Below are positions 6,518 through 14,937 of a stretch of 60,523 bases of DNA, one piece after another; the first letter of the stretch is position 1; each line of letters opens with the position of its first letter. This DNA comes from Bacillus sp. AFS073361. Lineage in GTDB: Bacteria; Bacillota; Bacilli; Bacillales; Cytobacillaceae. The DNA lies in contig NZ_NUZU01000046.1 of assembly GCF_002567005.1 (NCBI RefSeq), positions 1 through 60,523 on the forward strand, in the 5' to 3' direction. The position numbers and the translations under genes were made by a program. The notes under the pieces were generated by a model. The model was not told the origin of the DNA. It saw only the letters and a program-made list of their open reading frames with translations, and made no database searches.

Positions 6518-9500
6518 CTATTGTGATGTATTTATCGGTAACCTTACTTCAACCGTGGTACCATGGCTTTCCTTACTTTTTACTATTATGCTCCCATTAT
6601 GATGCCGAACAATTTTATAACATAACATCAAACCCAGACCAGTGCCTTTTTCTTTATTGCTGTAGTACGGTTCACCTAATCGTTTAATACGTTCTTTATT
6701 TATACCAATTCCATTATCAATAATTTTCATTAAGAGATTTCCATCTTCTACAGAACCCTCAATTTTCACATATCCTCCATTAGGAATTGCTTCAATGCTA
6801 TTTTTTATAATATTAACGAAAACTTGTTTAATTTGGTTCCTATCGCACAAAACTTGTGGAAGATTTGGTTGAAATTCTTGAGAAATCTCTACGTTTCTTA
6901 AATTTGCTTCGGAATTAAGTAATATAGTAACGTCATTAAAAATAGTTGGAATATTAACCTTTTCCAACTGAATCTCCTCTGGTTTTGCAAGAGTTAAAAA
7001 TTCTTTTAGAATTCCCTCAATCTGATCAAATTCTTTAAAAATGATTTCAAAATATTCTTTGTTATTGCTTCCTTGCTCAAGAAGCTTAATAAACCCCTTT
7101 ATTGAAGTTAGAGGGTTTCTAACCTCATGGGCCACTCCTGCTGCAAGTTGACCAACAATAGATAGTTTTTCAGCTTTTGAGAGCTGTTCTTCTGTGATCC
7201 TTTTTTCGGTAATATCTCTTCCAACCACAATAAAGTATTCTGGTTCTCCATTTTTCCCAAGTACCGGAGTACCAACACCTTCAAATAAGACGGAATTTCC
7301 ACTGCCTGTCAAAAAATGAGCTTCCATCCTAGCTGGTGTTTTCGTGTCTATTACTTGTTGAAACTCCATTATTACGCTTTGTTTGTCTTCGGGATGTATT
7401 AAATCAAATGAACTTTCACCTACAAATGATTTTAAAGGGTCACCGATTATTTTTGCTAAGGATGGTGATGAATATAATATTTTTCCATGGATGTCCAATA
7501 ACATGATTACGTCGGTCATATTATCAGCAATAAGGCGATATTTACACTCACTCTCTTTTAAAGCTTGCTCTGCTTTTTTTCGTGCAGTAATATCAATACA
7601 GGACCCAATAACTTCAACTACTTCTCCTCCCTTTTTTAATGGGCGTAAATGGGCTAAATAACAAATTCCATTTAACTCGTCCTCATAAGTAACAAATTCT
7701 TCTCCATCCCATGATCTATTGTAGAAAGAAGTTTTTTCGATAGCACTTTGTTGAGGCAGAAACTCCTCTAAACTTTTGCCAATAACTTGAGAAGGAATCA
7801 TTCCAAATCGGTAGAGTAATTCCCCATCGCAGAGTGTATGAATAAATCGATTATTAATTTTTTTAAACTTGAAAATCATACCTTGTTGTAATCGAACAGT
7901 ATCTTGTAACTCTCTTTTAGCTTTTTCATAAAATTCTTTCATCCACAAATTTTCTTTTAGATCCCCAGGGATCCCTTGATCTTCAACAATTTGTTCCATT
8001 CCAAAACGTTTTTGTTCTAATTCATTAGCTAATAACGGCTTACTTAAGAAATAACCTTGCCCTTCGTCGCATAAATGGTGCTGCAGAAAAACAAGTTGCT
8101 CCTTTGTTTCAATTCCTTCTGCAACTACTTTCAAATTCAAATTATGTGCCATTGAAATGATTGTTTTAATAATTGTTTCATCGTTAGGATTGTTGTGAAG
8201 TTTTCTAACAAATGATTGGTCAATCTTTAAGGTGTCTACAGGGAAGTATTTTAAATAGCTAAGAGAACTGAATCCAGCTCCAAAATCATCAATACTTATT
8301 TGAATACCAATCTTTTTTAGTTGCTGTAACATTAAAATTGTACTGTCAATATCAGCAGTGATGCTTTCCGTAAGTTCAACTTCTAAAAAATGTGGTTCAA
8401 GTCCTGTTTTTTGAAGAATCGTTTCGATTGTATCAATTAAATTTGATTGATTAAATTGAATCGCTGACAAATTAACAGAAACAACTGTATTAAATCCTTG
8501 TTCTTGCCATAATTTGTTTTGTTTACAAGCAGCATTCAAAGCCCATTCACCTATTGGTATAATTAATCCTGTTTCTTCAGCTATTGGAATAAATGTCCGA
8601 GGTGAAACTAATCCCCACTCTGGATGTTCCCAACGGATTAACGCTTCTACACCTACTATTTTCCCTGTTTTTAAATTTATTTTAGGTTGATAGTGGAGGA
8701 ATAACTGATCTCGATCTATAGCTTTATAAAGCTCCACTTCCAGCTTTAATGGGTCAATACTTCCTTCTCCCTCATTAAAGGAGTAAAACTTGAAATTAAT
8801 TCCTCTTGATTTTTTAGCTCTATTCATAGCGAATGCTGCATTTTTCATTAGTAATTCTACACTTTGTCCATCCTTTGGATACTGACTTACGCCAATACTT
8901 AATGACGTTTTTAGTTCAAAACCATTTATTAAAAATGGACTAGAGACCGATTCCATTACTTGATCAATAATAGAAGATATCTCCTTTTCATTTCGGTATT
9001 CGAAAGTGACAATAAACTCATTTCCAGAATAACGAGCAATAAAACCGAAAGTGTCTACAATCCTTTTTAGACGTTCTGCAGTGTGTTTTATTAATTGGTC
9101 GCCTGTTTCATGACCAAATGTATCATTTACTTTTTCTATTTTGTTCATGGATATAAATACGACTGCAATAGACACATCGAGAGATTGTAACTTATCATTT
9201 AAGTATTGATAGAAAAAATATCTGTTGGGTACATCTGTTAAAACATCATAATTAGCTAGATAGTTCATTTTTTGATACTCTTGTTTTTGCTCAGTAATAT
9301 CTCTAAAAAATACGGACAAACCTTCAGCAGATGGGAAAGCCCTTATTTCATACCATCTATTGTTAAAATACTCTTTAAATTCTACCGTAATTTGTTTTAA
9401 TAAAGCCCTTTTGTATCGGTTTACAAAATTCTGTATATCACTGTGTGGTAATACATTATATATATATTGTCCAATCGCCTTTTCACGGTTAATTTGTAAG

Positions 9501-9610
9501 AGACTTTCGGTTACATTATTTATGTATTCAAATTTTAAATCTTTATCTAACGAGTAAAAAGCATCGGAAATTCTTTCCAAGATAATCTCAGTATTTCTTG
9601 TCTTGCTCAA
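6518..9610 (-). CDS. PAS-GGDEF-EAL-PAS-PAS hybrid sensor histidine kinase
   Basis: This protein of about 1030 residues joins a c-di-GMP module to a sporulation-type histidine kinase. Order: PAS (about 5-105), GGDEF (about 120-275), EAL (about 290-530), two PAS domains (about 580-810), HisKA with the phospho-acceptor in AAGVAHEVRNPLTSIKG, then HATPase_c (NIIKNSIEA, DNGIGI, GTGLGL). The GGDEF motif is SGNEF and the usual metal-binding aspartate in FIDLD is replaced (FISMN), so cyclase activity is unlikely. The EAL residues are all present (EALIR, NLS, ELTES, DDFGAG, KIDQSF, AEGIET, GQGYF), so phosphodiesterase activity is likely. There is no membrane segment, so it is cytosolic. AAAGGAG lies ahead of TTG at 9610; ATGs at 9658 and 9649 lack a good site. 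It probably feeds a phosphorelay response regulator. Confidence 0.9.
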   Translation of the reverse strand: MSKTRNTEIILERISDAFYSLDKDLKFEYINNVTESLLQINREKAIGQYIYNVLPHSDIQNFVNRYKRALLKQITVEFKEYFNNRWYEIRAFPSAEGLSVFFRDITEQKQEYQKMNYLANYDVLTDVPNRYFFYQYLNDKLQSLDVSIAVVFISMNKIEKVNDTFGHETGDQLIKHTAERLKRIVDTFGFIARYSGNEFIVTFEYRNEKEISSIIDQVMESVSSPFLINGFELKTSLSIGVSQYPKDGQSVELLMKNAAFAMNRAKKSRGINFKFYSFNEGEGSIDPLKLEVELYKAIDRDQLFLHYQPKINLKTGKIVGVEALIRWEHPEWGLVSPRTFIPIAEETGLIIPIGEWALNAACKQNKLWQEQGFNTVVSVNLSAIQFNQSNLIDTIETILQKTGLEPHFLEVELTESITADIDSTILMLQQLKKIGIQISIDDFGAGFSSLSYLKYFPVDTLKIDQSFVRKLHNNPNDETIIKTIISMAHNLNLKVVAEGIETKEQLVFLQHHLCDEGQGYFLSKPLLANELEQKRFGMEQIVEDQGIPGDLKENLWMKEFYEKAKRELQDTVRLQQGMIFKFKKINNRFIHTLCDGELLYRFGMIPSQVIGKSLEEFLPQQSAIEKTSFYNRSWDGEEFVTYEDELNGICYLAHLRPLKKGGEVVEVIGSCIDITARKKAEQALKESECKYRLIADNMTDVIMLLDIHGKILYSSPSLAKIIGDPLKSFVGESSFDLIHPEDKQSVIMEFQQVIDTKTPARMEAHFLTGSGNSVLFEGVGTPVLGKNGEPEYFIVVGRDITEKRITEEQLSKAEKLSIVGQLAAGVAHEVRNPLTSIKGFIKLLEQGSNNKEYFEIIFKEFDQIEGILKEFLTLAKPEEIQLEKVNIPTIFNDVTILLNSEANLRNVEISQEFQPNLPQVLCDRNQIKQVFVNIIKNSIEAIPNGGYVKIEGSVEDGNLLMKIIDNGIGINKERIKRLGEPYYSNKEKGTGLGLMLCYKIVRHHNGSIIVKSKESHGTTVEVRLPINTSQ

Positions 9611-9700
9611 AATCCTAAACTCCTTTCCATTAGAGTATTGATTATTCATCCCCAACATAACATAGTTACCATTAAATTTCCCGCTAGGTTAGCTCCATAA

Positions 9701-9722
9701 GAAAAAAAGCCACCAAGTGGCT
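9701..9722 (-). terminator. Terminator-like hairpin upstream of the kinase gene
   Basis: AGCCAC, CAA loop, GTGGCT, followed on the minus strand by seven Ts. It lies between the kinase gene and the divergent DUF1657 gene. It could attenuate the kinase transcript or stop read-through from the right. Confidence 0.55.
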
Positions 9723-9815
9723 CCAACTAACCCATCAATTGATATGATTGTTTTAAAAGAATAAATTCAAAAACTACTAAAATGTAATTTGCTACATTCA
9801 TACTTAATTTTTTTA

Positions 9816-9844
9816 CATAAGTTAATAATGATTTCCACATACTA
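9816..9844 (+). promoter_or_regulatory. Possible sigma-G promoter of the second DUF1657 gene
   Basis: CATACTA at 9838-9844 is a perfect forespore-type -10 box. CATAAG lies 16 bases upstream as a weak -35. It is 40 bases ahead of the DUF1657 start, consistent with spore-specific expression. Confidence 0.45.
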
Positions 9845-9883
9845 CTTTTGAAATTTAAAATCATACGAAAGAAGGATTTACCA

Positions 9884-10090
9884 ATGACAGTTGGAAAACA
9901 AGTTCAACAAGCACTTGCAGGTTTAAAAAGTGCACAAGCTAGCTTTGAAGGCTTCGCCCTAGCAACCGATAACCAAAATGCCAAGCAGCTTTATCAACAG
10001 GCAGCACAACAAACACAACAGGTTCTTGATAGTCTTGAACCACGTCTTCAAGAAATTCAAAGTGAAGAACCTCAGTACAAACAGCAATAA
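9884..10090 (+). CDS. DUF1657 spore-associated protein, second copy
   Basis: This 68-residue DUF1657 protein is close to the one at 1275-1481, sharing LAGLKSAQASFE, the FAL.TDNQ.AKQLYQ core and the terminal EEPQYKQQ. It is a monocistronic unit here, without SpoVA genes next to it. GAAGGATT precedes the ATG; an earlier in-frame start at 9848 has no ribosome-binding site. The role is unknown but the family is linked to spores. Confidence 0.88.
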   Translation: MTVGKQVQQALAGLKSAQASFEGFALATDNQNAKQLYQQAAQQTQQVLDSLEPRLQEIQSEEPQYKQQ

Positions 10091-10191
10091 ATTGTAAACG
10101 TTTTTCTTAAATATGCTTTTTCTAGATAAATATCTACACGACTAATTATTTACAGCCGTTGCCTAAATGTTATCCATTCCTATTATTATAT

Positions 10192-10249
10192 AGAAAAAAA
10201 TATCAGTCAGCACATACTAAATTTTTCTAATGATTGTATATGTTGACTG
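10192..10249 (-). terminator. Likely terminator of the beta-lactamase gene
   Basis: CAGTCAGCACATAC (10204-10217) pairs with GTATATGTTGACTG (10236-10249), allowing two G-U pairs. On the minus strand the stem is followed by a T-rich tract. It lies about 60 bases after the bla stop. Confidence 0.6.
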
Positions 10250-10309
10250 AATGATATGCCTGTTCACTGATGCAATTGAGAATTGTGATGAGTAAATTTA
10301 TTTATCTGT

Positions 10310-11242
10310 TCACTTCAGAGCGTTAAGGGCTACCTTGGCGGCTTCTGCGATAAGCGCATTGTCATAGGTGGCATTCTGTGTATCGCGCTTGGATAGAACT
10401 GCAATGATAATGGGAGCTCTATTCGGCGGCCAAACAACAGCAATGTCATTCCGCGTTCCATAGCTACCTGCCCCGCTCTTATCACCGACTTCCCAGCCTG
10501 TTGGTGCACCAGCACGGATCAATGCATCCCCAGTGGTATTTCCCCACATCCAATCTGTCAGGATTGTACGTTTTTCAGCAGGGAGCAAGTCACTGACAGC
10601 GAAGGCCTTGAGGCTGGCAGCAAGTGCTTTTGGTGTGCTTGTGTCACGTGTATCTCCAGGAACAGCTGAGTTCAAATCCGTCTCGTAGCGATCAACTTGG
10701 GTAATGTTATCGCCAATCTGCCTCAGTGCTGTTTCAAATCCCTCAGGACCTCCCAGTTTCTTTAATAAAAGGTTCCCTGCGGTGTTGTCGCTATATCGAA
10801 CAGCTGCCTCAATCACTTCCCGAAGAGTCATCCCGGTATCTACGTGAAGCTGTGTAACAGGTGAATATGAAACGATGTCCTCGCTGTTGTATGTGACTAA
10901 CTCGTCTAGTTGATCTATTGAGTAATGCTGCAGCAATGCACCTGCTGCTAAAACTTTGTATGTAGATGCGTAAGCGAACCGCTCCTGAGGCCGATAGGAG
11001 ACGGTACGATTTGTACCTGTATCAATAGCGTAGACCCCGAGCCGGGCGTCAAATTTGCTCTCGAGTTCTGCAAACTCACGGTGTATATGGGGTACTGATG
11101 TTTTCTTGACTGCCTTTCCGTGCTGATCAGAAAGGTTATGGGTGGTCATTGACCAACCGGCGAGGGGTACAATGGCAGCCACTAGCACAAGCAGGGCCAA
11201 TATAAAATTATTAATGCTGTAAATATCATGTGTTTTCCTCAA
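10310..11242 (-). CDS. bla: Class A beta-lactamase
   Basis: This is a serine beta-lactamase that hydrolyses penicillin-type antibiotics outside the membrane. All class A motifs are visible: STYK (active serine and lysine), SDN in RYSDNTA, the omega-loop glutamate in RYETDLN, and KSG in GDKSGAGSYG. The N-terminus is basic with a hydrophobic stretch (FILALLVLVAAIVPLAG), so it is exported or membrane-anchored; no lipobox cysteine is seen. It starts with TTG at 11242 behind AAAGAGG. The gene is visibly richer in G+C than its neighbours, which suggests transfer. A cluster of BlaI-type operators lies directly upstream, and blaR1-blaI are next to it. Substrate range cannot be told from sequence alone. 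Confidence 0.95.
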   Translation of the reverse strand: MRKTHDIYSINNFILALLVLVAAIVPLAGWSMTTHNLSDQHGKAVKKTSVPHIHREFAELESKFDARLGVYAIDTGTNRTVSYRPQERFAYASTYKVLAAGALLQHYSIDQLDELVTYNSEDIVSYSPVTQLHVDTGMTLREVIEAAVRYSDNTAGNLLLKKLGGPEGFETALRQIGDNITQVDRYETDLNSAVPGDTRDTSTPKALAASLKAFAVSDLLPAEKRTILTDWMWGNTTGDALIRAGAPTGWEVGDKSGAGSYGTRNDIAVVWPPNRAPIIIAVLSKRDTQNATYDNALIAEAAKVALNALK

Positions 11243-11268
11243 GATCTTAACCTCTTTTCTCCAATTTG

Positions 11269-11349
11269 ATTACATGCGTAATATTAGATAACGCACATAA
11301 TACTACGTATGTAGTATTTAATTACGTATGTAATACTACACGTGTAATA
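11269..11349 (-). promoter_or_regulatory. Cluster of four BlaI-type operator palindromes at the bla promoter
   Basis: Four palindromes lie in 81 bases: 11269-11282 (ATTACATGCGTAAT), 11301-11316 (TACTACGTATGTAGTA), 11321-11334 (ATTACGTATGTAAT) and 11334-11349 (TACTACACGTGTAATA). They fit the BlaI/MecI dyad built on TAC and GTA half-sites. BlaI bound here would block bla transcription until BlaR1 triggers its cleavage. Four sites is more than the one or two usual for bla promoters. Confidence 0.75.
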
Positions 11350-11477
11350 AAAAGATGTCAATATCATTTTGTAGTTGGCCCCGTTTGGCATCCGGTACGT
11401 TTCCCGGTAGGTTTCTGCTTCAAAATACATCAGCCCTTTCATACTGGGAAGTTTGTGTACAAGGTAGCTATAAATAT

Positions 11478-11490
11478 TACAACTGTAGTA
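11478..11490. promoter_or_regulatory. BlaI-type operator between bla and blaR1
   Basis: TACAACTGTAGTA matches the site in front of blaI (13743-13755) exactly. It sits past the blaR1 stop in a ~190-base gap that otherwise contains no gene I can support. Confidence 0.6.
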
Positions 11491-11536
11491 TTTGGTACCA
11501 GAAAGTCCCAAAAAGGAAGGGTAATCCTTTCTGGGG

Positions 11537-13339
11537 TTAATTATAATATATCTTTTTATGATGCAGGATCTGCTTGGCAATCTCCGCTGCCTTACTTCCT
11601 TGAGCTTGACCATCCTTATTTTGAATATTAACGGCAAAATAAAAACGATCATCACCTTTATCGACAAAGCCAATAAACCAGCCATTTACATTCTTTCCAT
11701 TAATCATACCGGTTCCCGTTTTACCATACAACCGCCCATTCTTTTGCACATCTATTAAAATTGCCTTTTTTACCGCTTTGATATTTTCCCCTTTAAAACC
11801 CCATTGATTTTCTTCTAATTGGTATAATAATTGGACTTGTTCAATAGGTGATATTTTTAAGGAAGATTCCATCCAGTAACTATCCAAATTCCCTGAAAGA
11901 TCCTCATTTCCGTATTTTATCTTGTGAAAATAATCTTGCAGCGGCTTCCTCCCTACCTCTCGATCGGTATTCTGGAAATACCAATTCACGGAACGGCTTA
12001 AGGCAGTGGCTAAATTTTGATTTTGATTCCATTCTGGATAAGGATAAATCTTCCCATCCCAAACCTGTTTATTGTTATTCGTGGAAATCACATTGGATTC
12101 CAATGCAAATAAGGCAGAATATATTTTATAGGTGCTATCAGGAGAATTTCTCTGTTCACTCATCTCTCGATTATAAATTTGATATTGGTTTTTAGAGGGA
12201 TCATATAAAACAAAGCTGCCCTTGTAGCCCTTAAAATAGGAGCTTAGATCTTCATAGACTGCATTCTTCCCGCTAACCTGATACACATCATCTGGGCTGG
12301 CAATGACGGTGGTAATCGGAGCAAGGAATAGCACAACAATTCCTAAAACAGAACAGATGACCTTGCTTTTCCATTTCAATACTAGAGAATCACTAGAGAA
12401 GCTTGCAATGCACTGGATTCTTTGTTTGATTTGTTTTTTTGTCCCACCTATACCTGGAGCAAGCTGTTCAAGGGTACGATCATATTTTTTATCTGCAAAA
12501 CGAATGATGGTATGCCCATATTCGATATATCCACTCTCATCCAAGAGATTTAAAACGGATGCATCACAGGCCAATTCCCGATCCATTCGAATCCTTTTTA
12601 AGGCATACCAGACGAACGGGTTAAACCAATAAATAATACGAAACATCCACATGACGTAATTCACGAACAAATCTTTGCTTTTATGATGGTGCAGCTCGTG
12701 CAAAAACACGTATTTTAATTCATTTAACGAGAATGCTTCTCGTGTTTTGCTTGGTAAAAAAATAAAGGGCTGAAAAATCCCGAACGTGATCGGCGAGGAA
12801 ATAAGAGAGGTCTCCCGCAACCTTATGTTTCTTTTCACCCCAACCATCTCTTTACACGCTTCTAATAGTTTAATTAGCTTTTGGTTATGAACAACTGCAG
12901 CCGACTTTTTAATTTGATAGAGTTGATAGTTTGAATAAACAGCAGCCCCAACAAAAAGAACCACTCCAATGATCCAAACTGTAAAAAATGTATGGTAGAC
13001 GAAATCGGGCGTTGACTTATTTACCGATACCGTGAAATCATGTAATAAATCGCTGTTTGGCGCCTGAGAGGCATCCATTCCATTAATCCTTTCACTCTTC
13101 GATGGCGTTTCTCTATGGAAAAAAAGTAAGCTTTTAAAAAAGCGAGTTCCTTCTCTAAGGCGAAAATAATTCCAAGGTAAAAAGGCAGCAAGGATTGGAA
13201 TGCAAAGAAAATACCAAATATGATAATGTGCTTTCACTGTCATATGATTGTTTAATAGCTTTTTGATTAACAGAATTATGAAAATAAGGAGGGATACCAC
13301 GATTGTACTTACTAAAATCCGCAGCAGCATGGTATCCAT
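11537..13339 (-). CDS. blaR1: Beta-lactam sensor/signal transducer BlaR1
   Basis: BlaR1 senses beta-lactams outside the cell and relays the signal through a cytosolic-side metalloprotease that leads to BlaI cleavage. The 600-residue length is normal. It has N-terminal membrane helices, an M56 peptidase region with the zinc motif HELHH (about residue 215) and the following RELACDASV. A further membrane helix comes before a penicillin-binding sensor domain with STYK, SVN and KTGTG. Its ATG overlaps the blaI stop (TAATG), so the two are translationally coupled. Confidence 0.95.
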   Translation of the reverse strand: MDTMLLRILVSTIVVSLLIFIILLIKKLLNNHMTVKAHYHIWYFLCIPILAAFLPWNYFRLREGTRFFKSLLFFHRETPSKSERINGMDASQAPNSDLLHDFTVSVNKSTPDFVYHTFFTVWIIGVVLFVGAAVYSNYQLYQIKKSAAVVHNQKLIKLLEACKEMVGVKRNIRLRETSLISSPITFGIFQPFIFLPSKTREAFSLNELKYVFLHELHHHKSKDLFVNYVMWMFRIIYWFNPFVWYALKRIRMDRELACDASVLNLLDESGYIEYGHTIIRFADKKYDRTLEQLAPGIGGTKKQIKQRIQCIASFSSDSLVLKWKSKVICSVLGIVVLFLAPITTVIASPDDVYQVSGKNAVYEDLSSYFKGYKGSFVLYDPSKNQYQIYNREMSEQRNSPDSTYKIYSALFALESNVISTNNNKQVWDGKIYPYPEWNQNQNLATALSRSVNWYFQNTDREVGRKPLQDYFHKIKYGNEDLSGNLDSYWMESSLKISPIEQVQLLYQLEENQWGFKGENIKAVKKAILIDVQKNGRLYGKTGTGMINGKNVNGWFIGFVDKGDDRFYFAVNIQNKDGQAQGSKAAEIAKQILHHKKIYYN

Positions 13340-13725
13340 TATTTTTCCCCTTTCTTATCTCTCATGGATAATATTTTCTTTAATTCCGAAATATCGTCAT
13401 TCGATAACTTATCATTTTCAATAAAATTTAATATCATGGAATTTAACGTGCCGCCGAAAAACTGCTGCAGAAAGGATTTACTTTTTTGCTCAACATATTC
13501 GTGCTTTTCAACCAGTGAAGTATAAATAAACACGCGGCCATCTTTTCTTGCGTGCAAAGCCTTTTTCTTAACTAGGCGCGCCAGCATGGTGTGAATGGTA
13601 TTTGGCTTCCAATCACTCTTATTCGATAATTTCTCCACTACCTCAGGAGTCGAAATCGGCTCATAGTTCCATATAACCTTCATCACTTCATATTCTGCTT
13701 CTGATATTTGTGGAATCTCCTTCAT
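13339..13725 (-). CDS. blaI: Transcriptional repressor BlaI
   Basis: This 128-residue winged-helix repressor of the BlaI/MecI family represses bla and its own operon. It shows ISEAEYEVMKVIWNYEPIS, the recognition region WKPNTIHTMLARLVKKKAL and the C-terminal dimerisation helices (FFGGTLNSMILNFIEN). The start is the ATG at 13725 behind GGAGGG. The frame is open further upstream but only across the integrase scrap and promoter. Operator TACAACTGTAGTA lies just upstream, so autoregulation is likely. Confidence 0.95.
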   Translation of the reverse strand: MKEIPQISEAEYEVMKVIWNYEPISTPEVVEKLSNKSDWKPNTIHTMLARLVKKKALHARKDGRVFIYTSLVEKHEYVEQKSKSFLQQFFGGTLNSMILNFIENDKLSNDDISELKKILSMRDKKGEK

Positions 13726-13742
13726 GATAACCCTCCTACTTT

Positions 13743-13755
13743 TACAACTGTAGTA
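13743..13755 (-). promoter_or_regulatory. BlaI operator in front of blaI-blaR1
   Basis: TACAACTGTAGTA, the Bla/Mec operator dyad, lies 18 bases before the blaI start and next to its Shine-Dalgarno region. It would allow autorepression of the blaI-blaR1 operon. Confidence 0.75.
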
Positions 13756-13789
13756 TTTATTATAGCAAGACGGTTCAAATACATAAAGA

Positions 13790-13978
13790 ATATTCGTCCA
13801 CTCACTAAAAAACGCAAGGAGATATCTAAAGGTGACTTTAAAACACAACGAGAAGCACAGGCAGCTTGGACACACGGATATTAATACGACAATGAATATC
13901 TATGCTCATATAACCTCTAAAATGGAAGAAAAGGCCTCCCAACAGTTTAGCAAACTGATGAAAGACCTTCTCCTATAG
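13790..13978 (+). pseudogene. 3' end of a tyrosine integrase gene (copy A)
   Basis: The plus-strand frame ending at the TAG 13976-13978 reads LGHTDINTTMNIYAH, then a charged tail ending LMKDLLL. This is the C-terminal end of a phage-type tyrosine recombinase: the LGH box histidine and the nucleophilic tyrosine in IYAH. Upstream residues degenerate, so the body of the gene is missing. The last 60 bases and the 3' flank are repeated at 27630-27768. Confidence 0.75.
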
Positions 13979-14047
13979 TTAGCTTTTTAGTCATGGGCTG
14001 CCCTGTTTTTTATAAAACGAGAACAAGAAAAGCATTATATCATTTTA
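13920..14047 (+). repeat. Direct repeat, copy A (integrase tail plus flank)
   Basis: The segment from the integrase tail (ATGGAAGAAAAGGCCTCCCA) through the 3' flank to about 14047 is nearly identical to 27630-27768. The distal copy has an extra 12-13 bases, part of a repeated GAGGACAA. The two copies bracket a 13.6-kb segment with the trehalose genes. Confidence 0.8.
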
Positions 14048-14100
14048 TACAAAATGAAACAATCCACTCTAGGAATAAATGGATAATTCACAACAATTAA

Positions 14101-14829
14101 TTAGTGTTTTTTAATCCTTTGCGCTTGATCAAAGAAAACAAACGAATCCGGTTTATGGCGTGATTGAGTGAACTCAAACATGATTCCCTTAGCATTAAAT
14201 GTATAGTTGTTGATTACCGCTACACAATTATAACCATTCAACCCAATGTACTTCTCATCATTTACATTGGCTTTTTCAACTGTCATAAATCGTTTGGTAG
14301 TTACGATGTTTTCGCCGAGTTCATTTTCTATATATTCATATATTGAGCCCTTGGCTATCTCTTCCGTTAGATGCTTTACAACATCTCTCCTAAAATAGTT
14401 ATGATCAATGATTAATACTTTTTCGTCCAGCAGCCTTAGTCGCTGGATATAATAGATTTCTGTTCCTTCAGGAATGGATGTCATTTTATTTATTTCTTTA
14501 TCTACTATCAATTCTTGAAAACAAACGACCTTTGTTCCATACACTTTCTTGTTCCTGATAGAAGATTCCTTGAAGGTCTCTACCCCTCCAAGTATATATT
14601 CAGCTTGTTGATATGGATCATAAATAACACGTACACCCTTGCCATGGAGACTTTGTACATATCCCTCTGAAACAAGGTTTGCTATCGCCCTGCGGATTGT
14701 GTTCCGAGAGCATTCATATTGTTCGACCAACGTATACTCTGAAGGTAATAAATCCTGATAAGCATAAACTTTATTTTCAATTTTATCCTTCAGATCTCTA
14801 TAGATTTTATCGTATTTTGTTCTTGTCAT
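14101..14829 (-). CDS. treR: Trehalose operon repressor TreR (GntR family)
   Basis: This 242-residue GntR/HutC-type regulator has an N-terminal winged helix (KYDKIYRDLKDKIE, LPSEYTLVEQYECSRNTIRRA, GKGVRV). A C-terminal UTRA effector domain follows, expected to bind trehalose-6-phosphate. It lies downstream of treP-treC with a terminator in between, so it can be made separately. Its targets are probably the CTTGTTTAAACAAG palindromes at 18121-18170 and 18391-18405. Confidence 0.92.
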   Translation of the reverse strand: MTRTKYDKIYRDLKDKIENKVYAYQDLLPSEYTLVEQYECSRNTIRRAIANLVSEGYVQSLHGKGVRVIYDPYQQAEYILGGVETFKESSIRNKKVYGTKVVCFQELIVDKEINKMTSIPEGTEIYYIQRLRLLDEKVLIIDHNYFRRDVVKHLTEEIAKGSIYEYIENELGENIVTTKRFMTVEKANVNDEKYIGLNGYNCVAVINNYTFNAKGIMFEFTQSRHKPDSFVFFDQAQRIKKH

Positions 14830-14899
14830 TCTTCACGCACCTAATTATTCAATTTTATCCATCTCATTTTATCATAAAGGTTATTACTAGAAAAATTTA

Positions 14900-14930
14900 A
14901 AAAAATTGCACATGGAAAACCCATGTGCAA
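14900..14930 (-). terminator. Rho-independent terminator between treC and treR
   Basis: TTGCACATGG and CCATGTGCAA form a 10-bp stem, with T-rich sequence following on the minus strand, directly after the phosphotrehalase gene. Confidence 0.8.
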
Positions 14931-14937
14931 CATTGAC

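Noticed and set aside
11266..11685. Overlapping frames on both strands between bla and blaR1
   Set aside because: They overlap operators and the 3' end of blaR1, lack ribosome-binding sites and have no recognisable family.
13726..13875. Upstream extension of blaI
   Set aside because: It crosses the operator, the Shine-Dalgarno and the integrase scrap on the other strand; the ATG at 13725 is the normal start.
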